This document shows, piece by piece, positions 8,503 through 17,135 of a DNA stretch of 64,000 nt. The position numbers and the translations under genes were made by a program. Position 1 is the stretch's first letter; each line of letters starts with the position of its first letter. The notes beneath the pieces are model-generated. The model did not search any database, was not told the DNA's origin, and saw only the letters and a list, made by a program, of their open reading frames with translations. The stretch is from Oscillospiraceae bacterium (GTDB taxonomy: Bacteria; Bacillota; Clostridia; Oscillospirales; Ruminococcaceae). Location: NCBI GenBank assembly GCA_902779915.1, contig CACZDM010000003.1, forward strand, positions 94,213-158,212, written 5' to 3'.

Positions 8503-10710
8503 ATGAAAACAAAAATTTTAAAAAGAATTCTCGCGGCAATCGTTGCAGCTTCAACGATTTCAATAACTCCGGGCCTTGCAAGCGCCATGTTGCCGGAATC
8601 AAAGGCATATCTCGAGAGCATTGAGGGAGAACAGTTGAGTTCAGGTGAATTGACGGAAGTTTTAAATAGGCTTAAGGAAATTTCAAAAGAGGATGATGAA
8701 GCTCGGCTTGAGGTTGCGGGTGCTATTGATTCTATGGGGCGCAATGGTTCTTTAAAATCATATTCGCGCGAACATATCCTTCAGTTAATAGATATTTGGA
8801 CGGAATGTGCAAGTAATGAAAATGCTCGACCAAACGTAGCATTTGATATCGATCATATGATGGTTTCTAGTGATAGCCAATTCTATTCATATTCGTGGTC
8901 AAAAGCAGAACTTCTCAGGTTAACAGATATATTAATCAAATGCGCAAGCAATAAAGATGCTCAGACAGATGTTGCAAGAGCTATTGGTATCATAGTTGGG
9001 TTTAATTTTCTTGAGGGTTCTACGCATGAGGAACTTTTAAATGTGACAGACACATTAATAAAATGTGCAGACAACGAATCAGCTCGCGATAATGTTGCAT
9101 TCGCTATTCATAAGATGGTTGAAGGATATTTGCTGGAAGGATATACGCATGAGGAACTTTTAACGCTAACAAACGTCTTAAAATCCTGCTCTGAATATGA
9201 TGCTCAGGTATGGGTTGCATATGCTATTGGCAAGATGGCTGAAAGAAATTTGCTGAAGGAATATACGCATGAGGAACTTTTAACGCTAACAAACGTTTTA
9301 AAATCCTGCTCTGAATATGATGCTCAGGTATGTGTTGCAAAAGCTATTGGCATGATGGCTCAAAAGGATTTGTTGAAAGAATATACGCATGAGGAACTCT
9401 TAACGCTAACAAACGTCTTAAAATCCTGCACAAACAACGAAATAGCTTGCCTAAATGTTGCATGGTCTATTGGCAGGATGGCTAAAAAGGATTTGCTGAA
9501 AGAATATGCGCATGAGGAACTTTTAGATATAACAAACGTTTTACAATCTTGCGCAGACAAATCCTGCGCAGACAGCGAAGACGCCCGCCCAAATGTTGTA
9601 TGGTCTATTTGCATGATGTTTGAAAAAGGTTTGCTGAAAGAATATACGCATGAGGAACTTTTAAATATAACAGACGTCTTAAAATCCTGCGCAAACAGCG
9701 AAAAAGCTCGCCCAAATGTTGCATGGTCTATTGGCATGATGGCCCAAAAGGATTTGTTGAAAGAATATACGCATGAGGAACTTTTAAATATGACAGACAC
9801 ATTAATAAAATGTGCAGATAGTGAATGGGCTCGCCGAAATGTTGCAGATGCTATTGACATGATGGTTGAAAAGGATTTGTTGAAAGAATATACGCCTGAA
9901 GAACTTTTAAATATAACAAACTTTTTAATATCTTATGCAGATAAAGAAGAAGCTCGGCCATATGTTGCATATGTTGCAAAAATCATTTTAGATCTTGCCA
10001 AGAAAGGCCTTTTAAACAAGTTTTCAATTGATAAAATTTTAGAGATAAAAGACACGTTGTTAAAATGCGGAAAAGCCCAATCGGACGTTGAAAAAGTCGT
10101 TTTAGATCTTGCCAAGAAAAGCCTGATAAACGAGCGTTCAATTGATCGAATTTTAAAGATCAAAGAGACGTTTTTAGAATGCGCAAAAACTCAGGAGGCC
10201 CTTTTGAGCGTTAAGGAGGCCATGCCGGATATGGCTGACAGGCTGGCGTTATGCGCAAAGGAGCCGTCTGCTAGGCTGGAGGTTTCAGAAGCAATTGCAG
10301 ATTTGGCAAGAAAAGGCTTGTTAAACGGGCTTTCAAATGACAAAGTTTTGAAGACAATTGATGCGCTAAAGTTGTGCGTTAGCGATAATGGAGCTAGGCC
10401 TTATGTTGCCATATCAATCTCTAGGCTTGCTTCAAACAATCTTCTTGGCGGCCTTGAAAACCAGCCGATAAAGCTGGTTGAGATGCTTGATGAATGTTCG
10501 GCAAATCATGATGGCGCGCCAGAGGTTTTGGACTCAATTGAAGTTTTGCTTGGAAAAAATAACATGACAAAATACTATGATCAAACAACAGATGAAGGTC
10601 GAAAAAGAGCTTTGGAGGAATTGGTTGGAGAAAGCTTGCTCAAAAATTTAACGGCCGATGGAAAAGAAAAGCTCAAAGACATCATAGACAGATGCATCTA
10701 CTATATTTAA
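8503..10710 (+). CDS. secreted HEAT-like repeat protein 7
   Basis: 735-residue solenoid with almost no linker: the signal peptide (residues 1-28, ending GLASA) runs nearly straight into repeats. About sixteen repeats follow; those between about 9110 and 9900 are near-identical (EEYLL-type joints such as KEYTHEELL, then LKSC, then VAWSIGMMA). The last 100 residues differ and end in a cap (LLKNLTADGKEKLK, DRCIYYI) shared with gene 8 and the collapsed gene. The ribosome-binding site is AAAGGAG and the start ATGAAAACAAAAAT is typical of the family. The gene is flanked by its own boxed promoter and terminator, so it is probably a single-gene transcript. Confidence 0.88.
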   Translation: MKTKILKRILAAIVAASTISITPGLASAMLPESKAYLESIEGEQLSSGELTEVLNRLKEISKEDDEARLEVAGAIDSMGRNGSLKSYSREHILQLIDIWTECASNENARPNVAFDIDHMMVSSDSQFYSYSWSKAELLRLTDILIKCASNKDAQTDVARAIGIIVGFNFLEGSTHEELLNVTDTLIKCADNESARDNVAFAIHKMVEGYLLEGYTHEELLTLTNVLKSCSEYDAQVWVAYAIGKMAERNLLKEYTHEELLTLTNVLKSCSEYDAQVCVAKAIGMMAQKDLLKEYTHEELLTLTNVLKSCTNNEIACLNVAWSIGRMAKKDLLKEYAHEELLDITNVLQSCADKSCADSEDARPNVVWSICMMFEKGLLKEYTHEELLNITDVLKSCANSEKARPNVAWSIGMMAQKDLLKEYTHEELLNMTDTLIKCADSEWARRNVADAIDMMVEKDLLKEYTPEELLNITNFLISYADKEEARPYVAYVAKIILDLAKKGLLNKFSIDKILEIKDTLLKCGKAQSDVEKVVLDLAKKSLINERSIDRILKIKETFLECAKTQEALLSVKEAMPDMADRLALCAKEPSARLEVSEAIADLARKGLLNGLSNDKVLKTIDALKLCVSDNGARPYVAISISRLASNNLLGGLENQPIKLVEMLDECSANHDGAPEVLDSIEVLLGKNNMTKYYDQTTDEGRKRALEELVGESLLKNLTADGKEKLKDIIDRCIYYI

Positions 10711-10727
10711 AATATAACAATTTTATT

Positions 10728-10764
10728 AAAAAAATCTGCTGCGACTGGGCAGTGGATTTTTTTT
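10728..10764 (+). terminator. terminator of array gene 7
   Basis: AAATCTGCTGC pairs with GCAGTGGATTT around GACTGG, followed by a run of T. Confidence 0.8.
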
Positions 10765-10785
10765 GAGAAAATGTCTAAAACGTCG

Positions 10786-10814
10786 TTGACAATTTGACAA
10801 TTTTTTGGTAAAAT
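10786..10814 (+). promoter_or_regulatory. canonical sigma-A promoter of array gene 8
   Basis: TTGACA at 10786-10791, 17 bp, TAAAAT at 10809-10814. Unlike its neighbours it has a consensus -35 and standard spacing and lacks the paired TTAACA layout, so this gene may be constitutive. Confidence 0.75.
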
Positions 10815-10873
10815 ATGGAAACACAGCAGCGTAATGTCTTAAGTTAATTTTAAAAATGAAAGGATGGGATCTA

Positions 10874-13800
10874 GTGAGAATTAGGATCCTAACAAAAATT
10901 CTTGCAACGTTTGTTGCAGCTTTAACAGTTACTGTGGTGTCAAAATTTGCTATTGATTTGACCTTAAAACCCAAAGAATATACTGTAGCGGATGATGATG
11001 ATATTGATAAACATGGCCTAAGTTCAGACGGATCATTGGAAGGAACGGATAAATTTCCTAAAAGTTCAAATGATCCGGGGTTGCCGTCTCCGCCGCTGCT
11101 TAAGCCTGAGCCCGGTTTTAATAATGGGGGATCAGCAACAGTTGATTCGTCAGACAAAAGTTTTCAAATCAGGCCCTATGAATTCATTTCTGTTGATAAA
11201 TGGAATATTATAAATCCAAAACTGCTGAACTGCCTCTATATAAGGCCATTTGAATTTATCCCTGATATGAGGCTTATTATAGATTCAAATGGACTTATTG
11301 TAGCACCATATTCATATTATAGATCGCTGAAACGCCCAAATGCAAGTCAATCCCTTTTGAACCTAGATAAGATATTAAACAAACATGCAAAATATTGCGG
11401 AAAGTATTGCTTAAGGTTCGGCATGATTTTTTGTAACATTATCTGCATTGAGGATCATAGCTATAGACAAGACGATATATACCGCTACCTGTTTTCACGC
11501 AAAGAAATATTGGATTTAGCAAACGAATTAAGAGAATTTGCAAATGATGATAGGACTAAAAAAGAAGTTGCAAAAGTTATTGCAACTATGAGTGATCGGT
11601 GTCCAGGATGTGGAAAATCGTTATCTTCGTTTTCACATGAGGACTTTTTGTCCCTAGCTGATTTGCTAGAGCATTGCGCAAACAGCAAAGAGGCCCAGCC
11701 ATTTGTTTTAAATGCTGTTTTTAAGATGGTTGAAAATTATTCACATTCAGTGGAAGAATTTGATCGTTTAGCAAAAATATTAACAGAATGCGCAAACAAT
11801 CAAATTTTTGGTCCACATGTTGCAGATGCTGTTTCTAAGATGATTGAAAAGGATTTGCTGAGAGGATATACGTATGCGGAACGTTTGAATCTAATAGACG
11901 TTTTGAAATCCTGCGCAGACAGCGAACAAGCTCGGCCATATGTTGCAAAAGCTATTGGTGATATGGCTGAAAAGGATTTGCTGAGAGGATATACGTATGC
12001 GGAACGTTTGAATCTAATAGACGTCTTGAAATCCTGCGCAGACAGCGAAAAAGCTCGGCTATATGTTGCATATGTTATTAACCAAATTGCCGAAAAGTCA
12101 GTTTCAAATTATGAAGAAATTTCGAAATTAGCTGATATATTATGGGAGTGCGCAGACAGTGAAAGAGCTTGTCCATATATTGTAAATGCTGTTTCTAAGA
12201 TGTTTGAAAATTATTTATGTGTAGACTATGATAATTATCTAAATGGAGAATATGACTTAAATTTCGGCGGTTTAGAGAAAATATTCTTGAAATTCACCGA
12301 CATATTAGAAAAATGTGCAAACAGCGAAAAAGTTCGCCCATATGTTGCAAAAGCTATTGACGATATGGCTGAAAAGGATTTGCTGGAAAGATATACGCAT
12401 GAGGAACTTTTAAATTTAACAAACGTCTTAAAATCCTGCGCAGATAGCGAAAGAGCTCGGTCATATGTTGCAAATGCTGTTTCTAAAATGGCTGAAAAGG
12501 ATTTGCTGAGAGGATATACGCATGCGCAATTTTTAAATCTAACAGACGTTTTAAAATCCTGCGCAGACAGCGAAAAAGCTCGGCCATATGTTGCAAATGC
12601 TGTTTCTAAAATGGCTGAAAAGGATTTGCTGAGAGGATATACGCATGAGGAACTTTTAAATCTAACAAACGTCTTGAAATCCTGTGCAGATAGCGAAAAA
12701 GCTCGGCCACATGTTGCAAATGCTGTCTCTAAGATGGCTGAAAAGGATTTGCTGAGAGGATATACGCATGAGGAACTTTTAAATCTAACAAACGTCTTGA
12801 AATCCTGCGCAGACAGCGAAAAAGCTCGGCCACATGTTGCAAAAGCTATTGGCGATATGGCTGAAAAGGATTTGCTGAGAGGATATACGCATGCGCAATT
12901 TTTAAATCTAACAGACGTTTTAAAATCCTGTGCAGATAGCGAAAAAGCTCGGCCACATGTTGCAAATGCTGTCTCTAAGATGGCTGAAAAGGATTTGCTG
13001 AGAGGATATACGTATGCGGAACTTTTAAATATAACAGACGTTTTAAAATCCTGCGCAGACAGCGAATTTGCTCGGTTAGGAGTTGCAAAAGCTGTTTCTA
13101 AGATGGTTGAAAAGGATTTGCTGAGAGGATATACGCATGCGCAATTTTTAAATCTAACAAATGTCTTAAAATCCTGTGCGGACAGCGAATTTGCTCGGTT
13201 AGGAGTTGCAGAAGCCATTTCTAAGATGGTTGAAAAGGATTTGCTAGAAGAATTGTCAAATAACGCCGATATATCCATTGTTGACAAAACATTAGTGAGA
13301 TATTCAAATGAAGGATTTTTAAATTTAACAAACGTCTTAAAATCCTGCGCAAACAGTGGGTTTGCTCGGCCATGTGTTGCAAATGTTGTTAACAAAATGG
13401 TTGGAAAAAATTTGATACAAGAATATGCGCATGGGGAAATTTTAAATCTAATAGACGCCTTAAAATCCTGCGCAGGAGAAGGATTTGCTCAGCCATATGT
13501 TGCAAAATCTGTTGAAAAATTAGCTAGGAAGGGACTTCTCACGGGATATTTATCTAAAAGACCTGATCCACCACCGGTTATGAGCGTTGATCCCGTTTTT
13601 CATTTTTCACACAATCCTTTGTGGCAATATGATTGCGAAATGTATTATCCTAGAAGGGAGTATATTAATCGTGAATATAATCATAGATATTTTGTTCCTT
13701 GTGCGAATATGATGGTGGTTGGGGGACCGCCTTCGAGGTCGAGTATGGATTTTGAGCATGCTTATATTTTATCTGATGATATAAATATCCACGAGCAAGG

Positions 13801-15022
13801 TGTCTCATTTGCTGTTGATTTTGAAAATAATCAGCCTGCATCACCACCCGCATTCGAAGAGGATATTAGGTTTGAGGATAATAGGTTTGAGGATATTAGA
13901 CTTGAAGATATTGAACCTGAAGAGATTAGAATTGAGGACAATTGGTATGAAATTATTAATGTTCCCGAAAACAATGAAATTATAGAGGAAAACGAGATTG
14001 ATGAAATCAGAGAAGATCTCGGCTTTGAAATAGATCCCAATATTATCAATGATTTTCTGGATGAATATTCACAGGAAAAACTCCTTGAGCTAACGGATGC
14101 TTTAAGAAAATGCGCAAACAGCCAAAAAGCTCGGCCATTTGTTGCTAAAGCTATTTATGAAATGGCTGAAAAAGGCCTGTTCAAGGAATATTTCAATTTT
14201 CAAATTAGACAGATAACAGATGCTTTAAGAGAATGCGCAGATGCTGATGGAGCGAAATCGGACGTTGCTAAAGCTATTTATGAAATGGCTTCAGAAGATT
14301 TGCTTAAAGAATGTACGCATGAGGAACTTTTAGATATAACAAACGTCTTAAAATCCTGCGCAAAGGAGTCGTCTGCTCGGCTGAAGGTTTCGGAAGCAAT
14401 TGCAGATTTGGCAAGAAAAGGCCTGTTAGACGAGCTTTCAATTGATGAAATTTTAACGGTAAAAGACACGTTATTAAAATGCGCGGAAACCCAATCTGCC
14501 CTTTTGAGCGTTAAAGAGACCATTTCAGCGCTAAGCGATAAACTGGTTTCATGCGCAAAGAAGCCGTCTGCTCGGCTGAAGGTTTCAGAAGCAATTGCAG
14601 ATTTGGCAAGAAAAGACTTTTTAAACGGGCTTTCAAATGACAAAGTTTTGAAGATGGTTGATGCGCTAAAGTTATGCGTGAGCGATAATAGAGCTAGGCC
14701 TTATGTTGCCATATCAATTTTTCGGCTTGCTTCAAACAATCTTCTTGGCGTCCTTGAAAACCAGCCGATAAAGCTGGTTGAGATGCTTGATGAATGTTTG
14801 GCAAATTATGATGGTGTGACGGAGGTTCGGAAGTCGATTGAAGTTTTGCTTGGAGAAAATAACATGCAAAAATACTATGATCAAACAACAGATGAAGGTC
14901 GAAAAAGAGTTTTGGAGGAATTGGTTGGAGAAAGTTTGCTCAAAAATTTAACGGCCGATGGAAAAGAAAAGCTCAAAAACATCATATACAGATGCATATC
15001 AGATACTATATTTAAAATATAA
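10874..15022 (+). CDS. large secreted HEAT-like repeat protein 8 with split solenoid
   Basis: About 1382 residues from a GTG at 10874. I choose GTG because AAAGGATGG lies 9 bp upstream and because VRIRILTKILATFVAAL then aligns with the family signal peptide; an in-frame ATG at 10856 overlaps that site. The N-terminal hydrophobic segment lacks the usual cleavage motif (it reads VSKFAIDLTLK), so it may act as a membrane anchor. A first solenoid covers about residues 205-890, including near-identical 41-residue units. Residues 895-1060 are a Pro/Tyr-rich, then acidic linker with FEDIR-like repeats. A second solenoid ends in the cap shared with gene 7. Canonical promoter at 10786-10814. Confidence 0.85.
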   Translation: MRIRILTKILATFVAALTVTVVSKFAIDLTLKPKEYTVADDDDIDKHGLSSDGSLEGTDKFPKSSNDPGLPSPPLLKPEPGFNNGGSATVDSSDKSFQIRPYEFISVDKWNIINPKLLNCLYIRPFEFIPDMRLIIDSNGLIVAPYSYYRSLKRPNASQSLLNLDKILNKHAKYCGKYCLRFGMIFCNIICIEDHSYRQDDIYRYLFSRKEILDLANELREFANDDRTKKEVAKVIATMSDRCPGCGKSLSSFSHEDFLSLADLLEHCANSKEAQPFVLNAVFKMVENYSHSVEEFDRLAKILTECANNQIFGPHVADAVSKMIEKDLLRGYTYAERLNLIDVLKSCADSEQARPYVAKAIGDMAEKDLLRGYTYAERLNLIDVLKSCADSEKARLYVAYVINQIAEKSVSNYEEISKLADILWECADSERACPYIVNAVSKMFENYLCVDYDNYLNGEYDLNFGGLEKIFLKFTDILEKCANSEKVRPYVAKAIDDMAEKDLLERYTHEELLNLTNVLKSCADSERARSYVANAVSKMAEKDLLRGYTHAQFLNLTDVLKSCADSEKARPYVANAVSKMAEKDLLRGYTHEELLNLTNVLKSCADSEKARPHVANAVSKMAEKDLLRGYTHEELLNLTNVLKSCADSEKARPHVAKAIGDMAEKDLLRGYTHAQFLNLTDVLKSCADSEKARPHVANAVSKMAEKDLLRGYTYAELLNITDVLKSCADSEFARLGVAKAVSKMVEKDLLRGYTHAQFLNLTNVLKSCADSEFARLGVAEAISKMVEKDLLEELSNNADISIVDKTLVRYSNEGFLNLTNVLKSCANSGFARPCVANVVNKMVGKNLIQEYAHGEILNLIDALKSCAGEGFAQPYVAKSVEKLARKGLLTGYLSKRPDPPPVMSVDPVFHFSHNPLWQYDCEMYYPRREYINREYNHRYFVPCANMMVVGGPPSRSSMDFEHAYILSDDINIHEQGVSFAVDFENNQPASPPAFEEDIRFEDNRFEDIRLEDIEPEEIRIEDNWYEIINVPENNEIIEENEIDEIREDLGFEIDPNIINDFLDEYSQEKLLELTDALRKCANSQKARPFVAKAIYEMAEKGLFKEYFNFQIRQITDALRECADADGAKSDVAKAIYEMASEDLLKECTHEELLDITNVLKSCAKESSARLKVSEAIADLARKGLLDELSIDEILTVKDTLLKCAETQSALLSVKETISALSDKLVSCAKKPSARLKVSEAIADLARKDFLNGLSNDKVLKMVDALKLCVSDNRARPYVAISIFRLASNNLLGVLENQPIKLVEMLDECLANYDGVTEVRKSIEVLLGENNMQKYYDQTTDEGRKRVLEELVGESLLKNLTADGKEKLKNIIYRCISDTIFKI
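12366..13250 (+). repeat. 123-bp coding tandem repeats
   Basis: About seven consecutive 123-bp units (41 codons) that are nearly identical at DNA level. The ATGGCTGAAAAGGATTTGCT start recurs at 12611, 12734 and 12857, exactly 123 bp apart. The high DNA identity implies recent expansion or gene conversion. Confidence 0.9.
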
Positions 15023-15033
15023 TAATTTTATTA

Positions 15034-15068
15034 TAAAAATCTGCTGCGATTGGGCGGTGGGTTTTTTT
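15034..15068 (+). terminator. terminator of array gene 8
   Basis: AAAATCTGCTGC pairs with GGGCGGTGGGTTTT, followed by T residues. Confidence 0.75.
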
Positions 15069-15085
15069 CTATAATATGGTTAAAA

Positions 15086-15128
15086 TTAACAAAAAATTAA
15101 CAATTTAAATTTGACTTTATGCTACGAT
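15086..15128 (+). promoter_or_regulatory. PhoP-box-like promoter of array gene 9
   Basis: TTAACA at 15086 and 15097, 20 bp, TACGAT at 15123-15128 with extended TG. Confidence 0.65.
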
Positions 15129-15186
15129 AAAACTGTTCATATGAATTCATGAGCGAAGAAAATAGTACTAAAAGGAGTTTCTCAAT

Positions 15187-16944
15187 ATGAAAACAAAAAT
15201 TTTAAAAAGAATTCTTGCAGCAATCATCGCATTTTCAGCTGTTATTGGAACGTCAGGGCTTTCAAGTGCTGTTAAACGCAGGCCTCCAAAAAATAAGCAA
15301 AGCCAATCAAGCATAGAATCGGATGATTATGATGGCACATCAAGTGATGAGGACGAAGAAGGCTACAGCGTGTGTGAATCATTCAGCGATGATGAAGAAA
15401 TGGATTACGAAGAAAAACATGATGAAACCTCACCATACTTTGAAAATAACCTCAAGGAAGAAAAGCAAGCGGAGACCGTCTTGCCAAAAACCCAAATCTC
15501 CGAACTTGAAGCTTTGCTAAAAAAACCCATCAAGTCTGATGCTGACAAAAAAAATTTTGCAAATATGGTTATGTACATGTCCAAGGTGAAGTCGTTCAGG
15601 GATAGTATTAAATCTAATTTATACGAAGTAATATCTCGATTGGTTCAGTGTTCAGATTATGACAAAGCTCGAGCAAATGTTGCGGGAGCTCTCAGAGATT
15701 TTGCTGAAAAAGGCCTGTTTAATGGATTTAAAGAAGAAAAAGTGAATGAATTAATAGATATATTGGAGCGGTGCGCGCAAACCCAAAACGCTCGAGCAAA
15801 TGTTGCAAGAGCTTTTATGAAAATTTCTCAAAGGAACCTTTTTAAGGAATTAACAAAACAACAGATTGTCGTATTAATAGAAATATTGGAGAAGTGTTCG
15901 CAAACCGCTCAAGCTCGAGCAAATGTTGCTGATTTTCTTATGAATTTTGCTCAAAAAGGCTTGTTTAACAAATTTGAAGCAGGACAAGTGAATGCATTAA
16001 TGGATATATTGAAGAAGTGCGCGCAAAGTGATAAAGCTCGAGCAAATGTTGCAGATTTTCTTATGAATTTTGTTGGGAGCAGCCTTTTGAATAAATTTAA
16101 TGAAGAACAAATTGACACATTAATAGCTATATTCAACCAGTGTGCGCAAACTGACAAATATTGCGCAAAGGTGGCGTGTGATATTGGAGAATTTATTCGA
16201 AACGACTTTTTGAGGAAATGCACACCACAACAAGTTAGCGCAATATCAGCCGCGTTGATTGAATGTTTAAAAGATAAAAATGCTAAAACCAATGTTTCTT
16301 ATTCGCTTCGGTTACTAGCAGATAGATTAGTAAAATACTCCAGTGATGAAAATGCTCGGCCAAAAATTAAAGAGGCGGCTTTGGATTTAATCGGTCGACT
16401 GATGAAGCATGCAAATGATGACGCCCTCAAATGGAAAATTTCATATATCATTTCAACTTTTTCAAGTAATGGTTTGATAAATGGGCTTTCAGAAGACAAA
16501 ATTTTAGAAATTGTCAATTTCTTGGCATCATGCGCGGGTGATAGGGATGCCAAAGAATTTGTTGCTTCTTCAATTGCTTCATTGGCTTTAAACCACTGTC
16601 TAGACTTCTTTAAAGGTCAGCCAGAAAAGCTTCTAACTCTGGTTGAAACACTGGATGAATGTTTTAAGCTTGGGGATTCAGATATAAAAAATAAAGATTT
16701 TGCATTATTTATAAAACGCAAGGTTGCAAACGCAGTTCAGGACTTTTTGGTTGGCAAACTAGAAACTTCAGATTCTGTTAAACTAAAAGATGCTATATCA
16801 GCTTTCTACAACAATCCTGAATCAGAAAATAGTCAGAAATTTCTTGACCAATTAATCCAAAACAGCTTGCTCAAAGATCTGACAGAAGAAGGAAAGGAAA
16901 AGTTTAAAAAACTGCTAGGAGATTGTTTGTTCTATTGTTTTTAA
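15187..16944 (+). CDS. secreted HEAT-like repeat protein 9
   Basis: 585 residues. The signal peptide begins MKTKILKRILAAIIAFS and ends GLSSA. An acidic linker (EDEEGYS, FSDDEEMDYEEK) extends to about residue 110. About nine repeats follow with a strong consensus (LERCAQTQNARANVARAF). The C-terminal 60 residues form a cap (LLKDLTEEGKEKFK) related to that of genes 7 and 8. Ribosome-binding site AAAGGAG; own boxed promoter and terminator. The upstream 250 bp closely match those of genes 7 and 10, so promoter and leader were duplicated together with the coding start. Confidence 0.86.
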   Translation: MKTKILKRILAAIIAFSAVIGTSGLSSAVKRRPPKNKQSQSSIESDDYDGTSSDEDEEGYSVCESFSDDEEMDYEEKHDETSPYFENNLKEEKQAETVLPKTQISELEALLKKPIKSDADKKNFANMVMYMSKVKSFRDSIKSNLYEVISRLVQCSDYDKARANVAGALRDFAEKGLFNGFKEEKVNELIDILERCAQTQNARANVARAFMKISQRNLFKELTKQQIVVLIEILEKCSQTAQARANVADFLMNFAQKGLFNKFEAGQVNALMDILKKCAQSDKARANVADFLMNFVGSSLLNKFNEEQIDTLIAIFNQCAQTDKYCAKVACDIGEFIRNDFLRKCTPQQVSAISAALIECLKDKNAKTNVSYSLRLLADRLVKYSSDENARPKIKEAALDLIGRLMKHANDDALKWKISYIISTFSSNGLINGLSEDKILEIVNFLASCAGDRDAKEFVASSIASLALNHCLDFFKGQPEKLLTLVETLDECFKLGDSDIKNKDFALFIKRKVANAVQDFLVGKLETSDSVKLKDAISAFYNNPESENSQKFLDQLIQNSLLKDLTEEGKEKFKKLLGDCLFYCF

Positions 16945-16982
16945 ATCAACTTAGTACAAAACAATATATATCGGTTTAATTG

Positions 16983-17018
16983 AAAAAATCTGCTGCGATT
17001 GGGCGGTGGATTTTTTTC
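16983..17018 (+). terminator. terminator of array gene 9
   Basis: AAAAAATCTGCTGC pairs with GGCGGTGGATTTTTTT around ATTG. Confidence 0.75.
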
Positions 17019-17034
17019 TATAATATGGTTAAAA

Positions 17035-17077
17035 TTAACAAAAAATTAACAATTTAAATTTAACTTTGTGATACAAT
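17035..17077 (+). promoter_or_regulatory. PhoP-box-like promoter of array gene 10
   Basis: TTAACA at 17035 and 17046, 20 bp, TACAAT at 17072-17077 with extended TG. Confidence 0.7.
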
Positions 17078-17135
17078 TGACCTGTGCACATTGATTAATA
17101 TCAAAGAAAATAAAGTTATATAGGGGCTTTTTAAT

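Noticed and set aside
12235..13395. Long open frame on the minus strand inside gene 8
   Set aside because: It is a by-product of the near-identical 123-bp coding repeats, with no ribosome-binding site and low-complexity translation (Ser/Phe/Ala-rich).
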